Shown in pieces: positions 42,349-50,838 of a stretch of DNA of 64,000 nucleotides. The position numbers were made by a program, and so were the translations under genes. The stretch spans positions 1 through 64,000 of the forward strand of contig BJGZ01000003.1 in assembly GCA_014191195.1 (NCBI GenBank), read 5' to 3'. The notes beneath the pieces are model-generated. The model saw only the letters and a list, made by a program, of their open reading frames with translations. It did no database searches and was not told the DNA's origin. Numbering within the stretch: position 1 is the first letter of the stretch; each line of letters opens with the position of its first letter. The stretch is from Chlorobiota bacterium (GTDB lineage: Bacteria > Bacteroidota > Ignavibacteria > Kapaibacteriales > UBA961).

Positions 42349-43941
42349 ATGACAATACATCGACGCACTCTCCTTAAAGCTGGCGCAGCAACTGGTGCAT
42401 TAGCTACATTTGGTAATATTCCAGTATTTGCGTTAAATCCAGCAAAAATGTTGGGTACAAATGTTATGAATGATGATTCTATTCTTATTATTATTCAATT
42501 GTTTGGTGGTAATGATGGATTAAATACTATTATTCCTGCAGATGATCCGAATTATTATGCTATAAGACCCAATATTGCGGTTAAAAAAGACCAAGCAAAA
42601 CGCATTTTTAATTCTAAAGTGTATTTCCATCCAGCTTTAGTAAATAATGTATATAAAAATGGTTTCTTAGGTTTGATTGAAGAAGGAAGATTAGCTGTTA
42701 TACAAGGATCAGGATATGAAAATCCAAATCTCTCCCATTTTAGATCTACAGATATTTGGTTAAGCGGCATTAATTCTTCAGAACCTGATGCTAAACTGAG
42801 TGATGGATGGTTAGGACGATACTTTTCATCACAATTACCGAATTTTCCTATTGAAGTGCCCGAACATCCTTTGTGTATTCAATTAGGAGGTTCTTTGTCT
42901 ATGCTATTTAAAAGTCCTAAAGGTGATATGGGGATTGCTTTATCCTCACCCGATGAATTCTTTAAAAATGGACAAGGTTCTTCAACGGGCCGAGATATCA
43001 TACAAGGCAATACTCCCTATGTAGAAGAATATAATTTTATTCAAGCAATTGCTAAGCAAAGTGATACATATTCTACGGTTGTAAAATCTGCATTTGATAA
43101 AGGTAAAAATTCACTCAATTATGCAGCAGGATTTCCAGCTCAAATGGCTACAATTGCTAGGCTTATTTCAGGTGGTTTAAAAACCAAAGTATATATGGCT
43201 TATTTAGGTGGTTTTGATACACATGTTCAACAACAGAATACTGATAATTCAGGATTACATCCCAATTTAATGGCTTCTTTAGCAAATGGAATAAGCCAAT
43301 TTATGGCAGATGCTTTATCTCAAGGATTTGCTAATAAAGTTGTTGGATTAACAGTGTCTGAATTTGGTAGAAGGCCTTATGAAAATGGATCTAATGGTAC
43401 AGATCATGGAACAACATCTGTTCAATTTGCATTTGGAAATAGAGTACAAGCCAATGTATTTGGAAATGATCCAGATTTACAAAACTTTGATAGAAATGGC
43501 GATCTAGACTATGATTTACAAAGAAATATTGATTATAGAAGAGTATATGCAGAAATATTACAGACATGGTTTGGGGCTACCAAAGAAGAAGTAACAGAGA
43601 TTTTTGGAGAAAGAGTTGTTCCTCTTCCCTATTTACAATCTCCCATAAGTTATGTTGCAGATTCATTTGCTGGTGAAAACAATAATAAGCTTCGTTATTC
43701 ATGCAATCAATCTAATGGACAGAATGGACATGTCCATTTTGAATTAAAAAATCCTGCAAAGCTAGAAGTCAATATCTATGATATTGTAGGTAAGTACTCT
43801 TCAACAGTGTATAACTCCGCAGCTATACCTGGACTTTATGCAATACCTCTACAAACTGATTTACTGCAAAATGGAACTTATATATGTGAAGTCCTAGCAG
43901 ATCAAAACCGAGAAATACTTACTTTTAGCATTGTCCATTAA
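42349..43941 (+). CDS. DUF1501 family protein with Tat signal and T9SS sorting domain
   Basis: The 530-residue protein begins MTIHRRTLLKAGAATGALATF, a clear Tat signal (RRTLLK then hydrophobic). The body fits DUF1501, distantly related to alkaline-phosphatase/sulfatase folds: LFGGNDGLNTIIP near residue 50, SGYENPNLSHF, GGFDTHVQQQ at about 287 and VSEFGRRPYENGSNGTDHG at about 340. Residues 445-530 resemble a T9SS type A sorting domain (VNIYDIVGKYSS, ending in a beta-rich block). The protein would therefore cross the inner membrane folded via Tat and then the outer membrane via T9SS. It follows DUF1800 and precedes the outer-membrane protein gene by 9-30 bases. The substrate is unknown. Confidence 0.88.
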   Translation: MTIHRRTLLKAGAATGALATFGNIPVFALNPAKMLGTNVMNDDSILIIIQLFGGNDGLNTIIPADDPNYYAIRPNIAVKKDQAKRIFNSKVYFHPALVNNVYKNGFLGLIEEGRLAVIQGSGYENPNLSHFRSTDIWLSGINSSEPDAKLSDGWLGRYFSSQLPNFPIEVPEHPLCIQLGGSLSMLFKSPKGDMGIALSSPDEFFKNGQGSSTGRDIIQGNTPYVEEYNFIQAIAKQSDTYSTVVKSAFDKGKNSLNYAAGFPAQMATIARLISGGLKTKVYMAYLGGFDTHVQQQNTDNSGLHPNLMASLANGISQFMADALSQGFANKVVGLTVSEFGRRPYENGSNGTDHGTTSVQFAFGNRVQANVFGNDPDLQNFDRNGDLDYDLQRNIDYRRVYAEILQTWFGATKEEVTEIFGERVVPLPYLQSPISYVADSFAGENNNKLRYSCNQSNGQNGHVHFELKNPAKLEVNIYDIVGKYSSTVYNSAAIPGLYAIPLQTDLLQNGTYICEVLADQNREILTFSIVH

Positions 43942-43971
43942 GGTTTAATTGTGTGTACGATATCTGGTTTT

Positions 43972-44991
43972 ATGCACTCTGTATGTCTAATATTTGTATT
44001 AGGATGTGGAGCAACATATACATATGCACAAAATATACCTAAAACTATACCTGCTGAATTTAGCCATATCGATTCAAAAAATGCTCCATTATATCTAAAA
44101 CCATTAATTACAACTATTCATCAAAGTTTAACTTCAAGTTTATTCACTGAAGCTCATTATCAAGATGATTTTTCTTTAGGGTTTGATGTTTCAATAGCAG
44201 CGATGCAAATTCCAGAAAATGCTAAAAATTACACATCAAGCATACCTGATATTTATGTAAACAATACCAAAGAATATCAATCATTAACCGGAACTGGAAT
44301 ACATAATCCAGTTACAATTCAACAACCAACAATTTATGGTGGTACTTCAACGCCATTGTTTGTAGTTGGACAAAACCAAACAGCAAAATCATTAGCTTCA
44401 CTTGACGGAAAAAATATTGATGCTATACTGGGATTACCTATCATTCAATTATCTCTGAATCTTCCTATTTATTCTCAAAGCAAATTTTGCGCAGCTTATT
44501 ATAATCAAGGTGATGTATCCCTATCATTTTTAAGAGTTGGTTATAATCAAAGAATAGATAAGCTTATAAAAGGTTTGCTTCATGATCAAACAATGGCAAT
44601 TGCATTGCATGGATCTTTTAATGAAATTTCAATGGCATTTGGTGATTCTATTAAATCTCATTTTTCGTCACTTGCTATTGGAATACATGCAAGTAAGAAA
44701 ATTAATAAATCATTTATGATTTATGCTGGATTTCAATGGGAAGATATTCAGGGAGGATTCGATGGTGCAAGAAAAAAAGTAAATGGGCAAATAGATAGTC
44801 CATATCCAGAAGTAAAAAATAATGAACATTTGCAATTTAATTTCATGTCTGATAATGCATACAAAATGATAGTAGGATTAAAAGCCAAATATGGAATTTT
44901 TGATTTTTTCACTGATATTTCTTTAGCATCCCAAACAATGATAAATTCGGGTTTTTCTATATACTTTTTTCGTGATACTGATTTCTACTAA
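43972..44991 (+). CDS. Outer-membrane beta-barrel-like protein of the DUF1800/DUF1501 cluster
   Basis: The roughly 339-residue protein has a signal-peptide-like leader (MHSVCLIFVLGCGATYTYAQ). The body is full of alternating, amphipathic beta-strand patterns with aromatic ends (for example INKSFMIYAGFQWEDIQGG, MIVGLKAKYGIFDFFTDISL). The C-terminus ends in aromatic residues (FRDTDFY), as in many barrels. I cannot assign a family with certainty. An in-frame GTG at 43951 is an alternative start. It overlaps the next lipoprotein gene by one base, so the two are probably translationally coupled. It is likely an outer-membrane partner of the exported DUF1800/DUF1501 proteins (inference). Confidence 0.65.
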   Translation: MHSVCLIFVLGCGATYTYAQNIPKTIPAEFSHIDSKNAPLYLKPLITTIHQSLTSSLFTEAHYQDDFSLGFDVSIAAMQIPENAKNYTSSIPDIYVNNTKEYQSLTGTGIHNPVTIQQPTIYGGTSTPLFVVGQNQTAKSLASLDGKNIDAILGLPIIQLSLNLPIYSQSKFCAAYYNQGDVSLSFLRVGYNQRIDKLIKGLLHDQTMAIALHGSFNEISMAFGDSIKSHFSSLAIGIHASKKINKSFMIYAGFQWEDIQGGFDGARKKVNGQIDSPYPEVKNNEHLQFNFMSDNAYKMIVGLKAKYGIFDFFTDISLASQTMINSGFSIYFFRDTDFY

Positions 44992-45614
44992 TGAGAAGAC
45001 ATTTTATATATAGTTTTTTTTGTGTCACTATGATATGTTGTCTCATATCTTGTGATACATTACCTACAGTATTTCAAGAACCAAGAGCTCAATATGTTAT
45101 TGATACTATTGAGGTTATCAATAATTTTCAGACACCTTTTTCTGCTGTTACTTCATATAATTTTATTGATGATAATGGAACCATAGGTAATTTTTACAAA
45201 TCGAATAGAGACAAAATCAAAGAAGCTTATATATATAGCATCGCATATTCTATTGATTCAATTGCCTTTGACCCACTTAGGGATTCGCCATTTGTAACAA
45301 ATCAACAACTTTTTAAACAATTAGTATTTGATTCTATTAATATCTTTATACAAGTAAAAGATGATGTAACAAAAGAATGGAAAGTACCAGTACGATTTGC
45401 TTCTTTTAATCAGATAAGAGTTTCTAACTATTACAGAACTCCGCAACTAGTTGTATTACCAGATTCATTGAGTAAAAGTTTAGGCTCAGATCTACGTCTG
45501 AATCCAGAAATCAGAATTATGAAAAAGATATCTAAGCCACAACAATCTTCGGGGTATTTCAAGCATTTTGGATCAAGAATTCAGATAGCGATTGGCTTCA
45601 CATTAAATTATTAA
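44991..45614 (+). CDS. Lipoprotein of the DUF1800/DUF1501 cluster, unknown family
   Basis: The 207-residue protein has a leader MRRHFIYSFFCVTMICC and a lipobox ending LISC with Cys at about 21. The rest is beta-rich with no motif I recognise. It is expected to be anchored in the outer membrane and to face the periplasm or the cell surface. It overlaps the outer-membrane protein gene by one base at its start and is followed by the TPR gene after eight bases. A barrel plus lipoprotein pair is a pattern seen in outer-membrane complexes, but the role is not known. Confidence 0.65.
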   Translation: MRRHFIYSFFCVTMICCLISCDTLPTVFQEPRAQYVIDTIEVINNFQTPFSAVTSYNFIDDNGTIGNFYKSNRDKIKEAYIYSIAYSIDSIAFDPLRDSPFVTNQQLFKQLVFDSINIFIQVKDDVTKEWKVPVRFASFNQIRVSNYYRTPQLVVLPDSLSKSLGSDLRLNPEIRIMKKISKPQQSSGYFKHFGSRIQIAIGFTLNY

Positions 45615-45622
45615 TATCGTAT

Positions 45623-47443
45623 ATGATACAATGTATTTTAGTATTTCTGTTGTGTTTTACATGTCAACTTCAAGCGCAAAAAGTTAATAATGATGAAGTA
45701 TACACATTAGCAATTAGTTATGAGAAATCTGGTGATGCAAAGAATGCCGCTCGTTTATATCAGGAATTATATGCCAAGGTTAATACAAATAGTGACTATC
45801 TATACGGCGTTTCTAGAACTTTACAAAGTTTACAAAGATTTCCAGAATTACTACCAATTATAGAAGAGTTTACAGCTCGATTTCCAACTATAGAACACTT
45901 TTCTTTATGTTCATATATTGCTAAAAAATCGGGTTTTACTGAAAAAAGCAATACATATTGGGAGCAATCTTTACAATTAGTGTCAAAACTTCCCAACGAT
46001 ATAGTAAAAGATAATGCAATCCGATTAGTTGGAAAGTATCAAACAGATGCTCAATCAGGCAATAATGCAATTCTAACCTATAAAAAAGGAAAAGAACTAC
46101 TTAAGAATCAACTAGGATTATATTCAGATGAATTATCTCAGTTATATGCTTTAATCAAAGATTATGAATCTGGCACAAAAGAGGTATTAGAACTATTCTC
46201 ACTCAATCAAAATTATGCTTTAGTTCAAGGTAGGCTTTCTGCATATTTAACCACAGTTGAATCAATCGAACATATTGATAAACAACTTTCTAAACAGTCT
46301 GATTTACTACATTCATATGCATTATATAAATTATATCAGTGGTTTTTAAGGGAAACAAGACAATATGATAAAGCTCTGTCTTTGGTGAAGAAAACTGAGA
46401 AATTATTTGGTTCAAAAGGAAGAGATATAATTGATTTTGCGGATATATGTAATAAAGATGGAATATTAGATATTGCAAATGAATCCTATTCTTTGTTAAT
46501 AGATCTAGGTACATCTTCACCATTTTATTCAAAAGCAATTTTTGGTTATGCTACAGTTTTAGAGCAAAGATTAACTATTCTTAAAAAAACATTTCCAGAT
46601 TCTATCCCAAAAGATGACATACTTTATATCATAAGTAAATATGATGATATTGTACAATCATCCCCTTATACAGCCATTGCAAGTGAATGTCTTTTAAGAA
46701 AATCTCAATTACAAAGTAATTTTTTGGATGATAATGTTTCTGCAAAAAAAACATTAGAACAGATTATCCAAGGATATGCTCATAATTCGATTTCAGTGCT
46801 GGCTGCTAATGAACTTGCATTATTATTGATTAAAGAGAATAATAGTACTCAAGCAAAAGAGATACTTCTACATAATATCACAAAAGCATCTCTTGATCAA
46901 AATGAAACCGATAGAACTCAGTTTATTTTAGCTGAAATGATGTATTTTGAAGGCAATATAGATTCTGCTATTGTGCTTTTATTACCAATTTCTGGAAAAC
47001 CAGAATCTGATATTGCTAATGATGCTCTTGAACGATTATTGTTTATTGAAGAGAACAAACAATATGTATCAGACTTAATCATATTTGCAAAAGCAGAGTA
47101 TTATGAAAGAATGAGGAAATATTCTGAAGCTATACCAGAATTTAAAAAGATTACTGCTGAGGGTGATTTATCAGAATTAAGACAGATTAAAGTTGCTGAA
47201 GTTTATTCTAAATTGAAAAATATTAACAGAGCAATTGAGGAATATTCCAGTTTTCTGATACTGTATCCAGAAAGTATTCGAACAGATAAAGTACTGTATA
47301 CAATTGGAGAGATGAATATTATTCAAGGGGATAAAGAAAAGGCTATTATATCTTTTACTGATATTTTAGTGAGATATCCTAATTCTATGTATGTAAAAAA
47401 ATCGAGAGATATAATCCGTAGACTAAGGGGTGATGTACATTAA
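45623..47443 (+). CDS. Exported TPR-repeat protein closing the DUF1800/DUF1501 cluster
   Basis: The 606-residue protein has a signal peptide (MIQCILVFLLCFTCQLQAQ). TPR-type helical repeats span most of the sequence, with recognisable pairs such as ARLYQELYAKV, YEKSGDAKNAARLY, YSEAIPEFKKI and KAIISFTDILVRYPNSMYVKKS, which resembles the C-terminal TPRs of YbgF/CpoB-like proteins. It is likely a periplasmic scaffold. It follows the lipoprotein by eight bases. Its stop codon shares bases with that of the convergent pssA gene: the palindrome TTAA supplies TAA in both directions. The partner is not known. Confidence 0.75.
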   Translation: MIQCILVFLLCFTCQLQAQKVNNDEVYTLAISYEKSGDAKNAARLYQELYAKVNTNSDYLYGVSRTLQSLQRFPELLPIIEEFTARFPTIEHFSLCSYIAKKSGFTEKSNTYWEQSLQLVSKLPNDIVKDNAIRLVGKYQTDAQSGNNAILTYKKGKELLKNQLGLYSDELSQLYALIKDYESGTKEVLELFSLNQNYALVQGRLSAYLTTVESIEHIDKQLSKQSDLLHSYALYKLYQWFLRETRQYDKALSLVKKTEKLFGSKGRDIIDFADICNKDGILDIANESYSLLIDLGTSSPFYSKAIFGYATVLEQRLTILKKTFPDSIPKDDILYIISKYDDIVQSSPYTAIASECLLRKSQLQSNFLDDNVSAKKTLEQIIQGYAHNSISVLAANELALLLIKENNSTQAKEILLHNITKASLDQNETDRTQFILAEMMYFEGNIDSAIVLLLPISGKPESDIANDALERLLFIEENKQYVSDLIIFAKAEYYERMRKYSEAIPEFKKITAEGDLSELRQIKVAEVYSKLKNINRAIEEYSSFLILYPESIRTDKVLYTIGEMNIIQGDKEKAIISFTDILVRYPNSMYVKKSRDIIRRLRGDVH

Positions 47444-48204
47444 TCGAAAGGATTTTCATCAGGATCTTCAAGGGTATCACTTTCATGATAAGTAGACTTT
47501 TCTGAAAATATAGAATGGATATATCTGATTCCCCCAACAACAAGATATAACAACATACTTGGGAAAATCAAAACTCCTTTACTGAGTAAAGATCCTATAA
47601 AACCAAAGCAAACAAGCAATGAAAAAATGGGTCGAGATTTTAATAAATTAATGCTTGGTCTTGGAAGATTATCATATTTTATTGTACTTATCATAGCCAA
47701 AGAAACAATTACTATGATTAGAGTAGTGCTAATTACATTAAAACGATCGGGAATAATATGTAGTGGCAAAAAGAAAACAATATATGAAACTAAAGTAACA
47801 GCACTTGCCGGAATTGGCATTCCACTAAAAAACAACTTATCCTCAAAACCTTTAAGCTGAACATTGAATCTTGCTAGCCTATAAACACCAGCTAAAACAG
47901 GTAATGAAGCAATGAGAACTCCTGTAGAATTCCATTCATACATCATACTTTTATATACCATAAAAGAAGGAGCCAATCCAAAGGAAACAGCATCACATAA
48001 TGAGTCTAACTCAACTCCTAATTCACTTGTTGATTTGGTTAACCTAGCCATCATTCCATCTAAAGCATCAAATATTCCAGCAATAAAGATACAAATTGCA
48101 GCCCTATCATAATTACCATCGGAAATATGAATAATTGCAGTAAAACCTGAGAACAAATTAGCTAAGGTAAATAAATTTGGAATGATTGAACGTGTAATTC
48201 TCAT
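47440..48204 (-). CDS. pssA: CDP-diacylglycerol--serine O-phosphatidyltransferase
   Basis: PssA joins serine to CDP-diacylglycerol, giving phosphatidylserine, the precursor of phosphatidylethanolamine. The 254-residue protein has about seven membrane helices and the motif D46-x2-D49-G50-x2-A53-R54-x8-G63-x3-D67-x3-D71 with LDSLCDAVSFGLAP. That last part is characteristic of type II PssA. The C-terminal region (LPRPSINLLKSRPIFSLLV) also fits. No psd decarboxylase gene is next to it. It is the third CDP-alcohol phosphatidyltransferase in the window. coaE lies 12 bases upstream on the same strand, so they are probably one transcript. Confidence 0.92.
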   Translation of the reverse strand: MRITRSIIPNLFTLANLFSGFTAIIHISDGNYDRAAICIFIAGIFDALDGMMARLTKSTSELGVELDSLCDAVSFGLAPSFMVYKSMMYEWNSTGVLIASLPVLAGVYRLARFNVQLKGFEDKLFFSGMPIPASAVTLVSYIVFFLPLHIIPDRFNVISTTLIIVIVSLAMISTIKYDNLPRPSINLLKSRPIFSLLVCFGFIGSLLSKGVLIFPSMLLYLVVGGIRYIHSIFSEKSTYHESDTLEDPDENPFD

Positions 48205-48216
48205 AGAAAAATGTGC

Positions 48217-48891
48217 TTATTCTTCATGTTTATTATTTGGAAGAAAGGGTATAAATGAAAGAAGAAAATTAACAGATTGTTCAAGATCATCAAAAGAACC
48301 ATTATTATCAATTATAAAGTCTGCTTTATTAATAAGCTCTTGATCATCAATTTGATGCTTCATTCTTCTTAGAATATCTTGTTCTGATAAATGAGTTCTT
48401 TCTTGAACTCTACTAACTTTAATCTTTTGATCAGCTACAATGCCAACAATATAATCAAAACCATATTCTAAACCAGCCTCAAACAAAAGTGCCATATCAA
48501 TACAAATCAACTCAGCTCCTTGCTCGGCTGCTTTCATAGCATCATTGAATAGTCTTTCTAATAAGGGTGGATGAACAATTTCATTTAGTTCTTTTAAAAG
48601 ATGGGTATTTCCTTCTGCAAATACAATAAAAGATATAAAAGAAAAATCAATTTCACCATTCTGTAGAATTGATTCTTTACCAAAAGTTGAAAGTAATTTA
48701 GATTGAATGTCTGTATTCTGCTCCATAATTTCTTTTGCAAGATTATCAGCATTTAATACAATATATCCAGATTGTGCGAACAAAGTACCTACAGAGGTTT
48801 TTCCAGATCCAATCCCACCAGTAATCCCTATCAATAAAGGTTCGGAATTCTCTTCGGTTAGATCATTGTCATCTATTATTGTGTCTATCAT
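48217..48891 (-). CDS. coaE: Dephospho-CoA kinase
   Basis: CoaE phosphorylates the 3'-hydroxyl of dephospho-CoA, the last step of CoA synthesis. The 224-residue protein has the P-loop GITGGIGSGKTSVG at about residues 23-36, the NADNLAKEI segment (dephospho-CoA site), VHPPLLERLF, DMALLFEAGL, and an R-rich lid with SRVQERTHLSEQDILRRMKHQ. The N-terminal 20 residues (acidic, MIDTIIDDNDLTEEN) are an extension not needed for the fold, and a shorter start cannot be excluded. It is divergent from the E2 gene. Confidence 0.93.
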   Translation of the reverse strand: MIDTIIDDNDLTEENSEPLLIGITGGIGSGKTSVGTLFAQSGYIVLNADNLAKEIMEQNTDIQSKLLSTFGKESILQNGEIDFSFISFIVFAEGNTHLLKELNEIVHPPLLERLFNDAMKAAEQGAELICIDMALLFEAGLEYGFDYIVGIVADQKIKVSRVQERTHLSEQDILRRMKHQIDDQELINKADFIIDNNGSFDDLEQSVNFLLSFIPFLPNNKHEE

Positions 48892-49044
48892 ATTTGATGG
48901 AATTGATTTGTAGTAAACATTATTTCTTTACTATTTATCTGATTATCATTTCTCACATTGGTAAATCTACGGAATTTCGCTAATTTGGTGTACATGTTAT
49001 TAATGTGATTCTATTTGAAAAATACGCTGTAAGGAGTACATTAG

Positions 49045-50790
49045 ATGAAAGTTGACGTCGTGATGCCAAAAATGGGCGAATCCATTCAGGAAGGAAAAAT
49101 TTTGCGTTGGTTAAAAAAACCAGGCGATAATGTTGAGCGCGACGAAATCATTCTGGAAATATCGACCGACAAAGTAGATACAGAAGTTCCATCTCCAACG
49201 GCTGGTATTCTCACTGCACTTTTAGCTCAAGAAAACGATACAGTAGAAGTTGGTAAAGTGATTGCTCAATTAGAAACTGAATCTTCAGCCGCTATTGTTC
49301 ATTCAACTCCTGCTCCAGTTATAGAAAAGCCTATAGTTACAGAACCTTCAAAAGTAGATGAAAAACCTATTATTGAAATTTCTGTACCTAGCCCAAGCAT
49401 GATTCCTTTAAATAACTCAGCAAATATTACTGAAGTTGTGATGCCAAAAATGGGTGAATCTATTCAGGAAGGAAAAGTATTACGTTGGTTAAAGAAACCA
49501 GGTGATACAATTGAGCGAGATGAAATTTTATTGGAAATATCAACTGATAAAGTTGATACAGAGGTTCCATCTCCAGTTGCCGGCACTGTATCAGAGTTAA
49601 AAGCTCAAGAAGGCGATACTGTAGAAGTTGGAACAGTGATTGCACTCATTTCTTCTGGCACAGTTACTGTAAGCAATCAATCCAATCCTATAGTTGCACC
49701 TGCACCAGCTGCAGCATCTGTACAAGCACCAAGTATTGTACCTCAATCAATTGTTCATACCGAAGAAGTGGCTACACCTATAATTGATATACCTAGACAA
49801 AGTGGCTCTCGATTTTACTCTCCATTAGTTCGTTCAATTGCAGAAGTAGAAAAAGTAAGTCTACAGGAATTAGAATTAATCAAAGGAAGTGGACTAGAAG
49901 GTAGAGTTACTAAAGCTGATATTTTACTGCATATAGCCAATAGATCTTCTGGAACTACAGTTATTCAAAGTACAGTAGTTGTTCCACCTGCTCCAATGCC
50001 AATTGCAGCTTCTATACAACAAAGTGCTTCCGTTCCTTCTGTAGCACCAGTGCAAGTATCTGGTAAGAATTGGGGTAATGATGTTGAAATCATTCCTATG
50101 GATAGAGTCAGACAGATCATTGCTGATCATATGATAAAATCAAAACAAACTTCTCCACATGTTACAAGTGTAGGAGAAGCTGATGTCACCCAATTGGTTC
50201 ATTTTAGAGAAATAAATAAATCTGCATTTGAAAAGAAAGAAGGATTCAAGTTAACATTAACTCCATTTTTTGTAAAAGCAATTGTGGATGCGGTTAAAAA
50301 GTATCCGCTTATTAATGTAAGCGTTGATGGCACAAATGTTATTCGTCATAAAAAAGTGAATCTTAGCTTTGCAACAATATTACCTGATGGGAATTTAATT
50401 GTTCCTGTAATAAAAGGTTCTGATACCATGAATCTTTCTGGTATTTCTCGTTCAATTAATGATTTAGCACAAAGAGCTCGTACTAAAAAGTTATCACCTG
50501 ATGAGATTACTGGTGGAACGATTTCTATGACAAATATGGGTGCATGGGGCTCCTTATTTGGTACTCCAGTAATTAATCAACCACAAACCGCTATCATCGG
50601 TATATATGCAGTTCAAAAACGTCCTGTTGTGGTAGAAGTTAATGGAGAAGACATGATAGCTATACGTCATATGTTGTATATATCAATTACATATGATCAT
50701 AGAGTTATAGATGGCGTATTGGCATCCTCTTGTTTAAAAGAAATTTGCCAAGGTTTAAGTAAAATGAATGCGTCTACAATAGATTTATAA
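49045..50790 (+). CDS. Dihydrolipoyllysine acyltransferase (E2) of a 2-oxo-acid dehydrogenase, two lipoyl domains
   Basis: The 581-residue E2 has two nearly identical lipoyl domains: residues 1-77, lipoyl Lys43 in STDKVDTEVPSP; and about 131-207, Lys169. Pro/Ala-rich linkers separate them. A peripheral-subunit-binding domain follows at about 253-290 (YSPLVRSIAEVEKVS). The C-terminal acyltransferase core ends with the catalytic YDHRVIDG motif (His552, Asp556). It transfers the acyl group to CoA within pyruvate, 2-oxoglutarate or branched-chain dehydrogenase complexes. The substrate cannot be set from sequence, although the two-domain E2 with PMPIAA linker resembles branched-chain/pyruvate types. 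E1 and E3 genes are not in the window. AAGGAG lies nine bases before the ATG. An intrinsic terminator follows at 50799-50832. Confidence 0.92.
   Translation: MKVDVVMPKMGESIQEGKILRWLKKPGDNVERDEIILEISTDKVDTEVPSPTAGILTALLAQENDTVEVGKVIAQLETESSAAIVHSTPAPVIEKPIVTEPSKVDEKPIIEISVPSPSMIPLNNSANITEVVMPKMGESIQEGKVLRWLKKPGDTIERDEILLEISTDKVDTEVPSPVAGTVSELKAQEGDTVEVGTVIALISSGTVTVSNQSNPIVAPAPAAASVQAPSIVPQSIVHTEEVATPIIDIPRQSGSRFYSPLVRSIAEVEKVSLQELELIKGSGLEGRVTKADILLHIANRSSGTTVIQSTVVVPPAPMPIAASIQQSASVPSVAPVQVSGKNWGNDVEIIPMDRVRQIIADHMIKSKQTSPHVTSVGEADVTQLVHFREINKSAFEKKEGFKLTLTPFFVKAIVDAVKKYPLINVSVDGTNVIRHKKVNLSFATILPDGNLIVPVIKGSDTMNLSGISRSINDLAQRARTKKLSPDEITGGTISMTNMGAWGSLFGTPVINQPQTAIIGIYAVQKRPVVVEVNGEDMIAIRHMLYISITYDHRVIDGVLASSCLKEICQGLSKMNASTIDL
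49051..49200 (+). repeat. First lipoyl-domain coding repeat (paired with 49429-49593)
   Basis: The coding DNA for lipoyl domain 1 repeats at 49429-49593 for domain 2. At the protein level they are almost identical over about 48 residues; the DNA shows many synonymous differences. By direct count, codons 1-45 of the gene have 20 G/C third positions, against 8 of 41 in the matching stretch of the second copy. Confidence 0.8.
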
Positions 50791-50798
50791 ATAACAAT

Positions 50799-50832
50799 AA
50801 GGCTCTCTTTTTAGATAAAGAGAGCCTTTCTT
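50799..50832 (+). terminator. Intrinsic terminator of the E2 gene, abutting the next start codon
   Basis: A 12-bp perfect stem (AAGGCTCTCTTT at 50799-50810, AAAGAGAGCCTT at 50817-50828) encloses a six-base loop and is followed by TCTT. The next start codon is six bases later, at 50839. Confidence 0.85.
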
Positions 50833-50838
50833 ATATAC

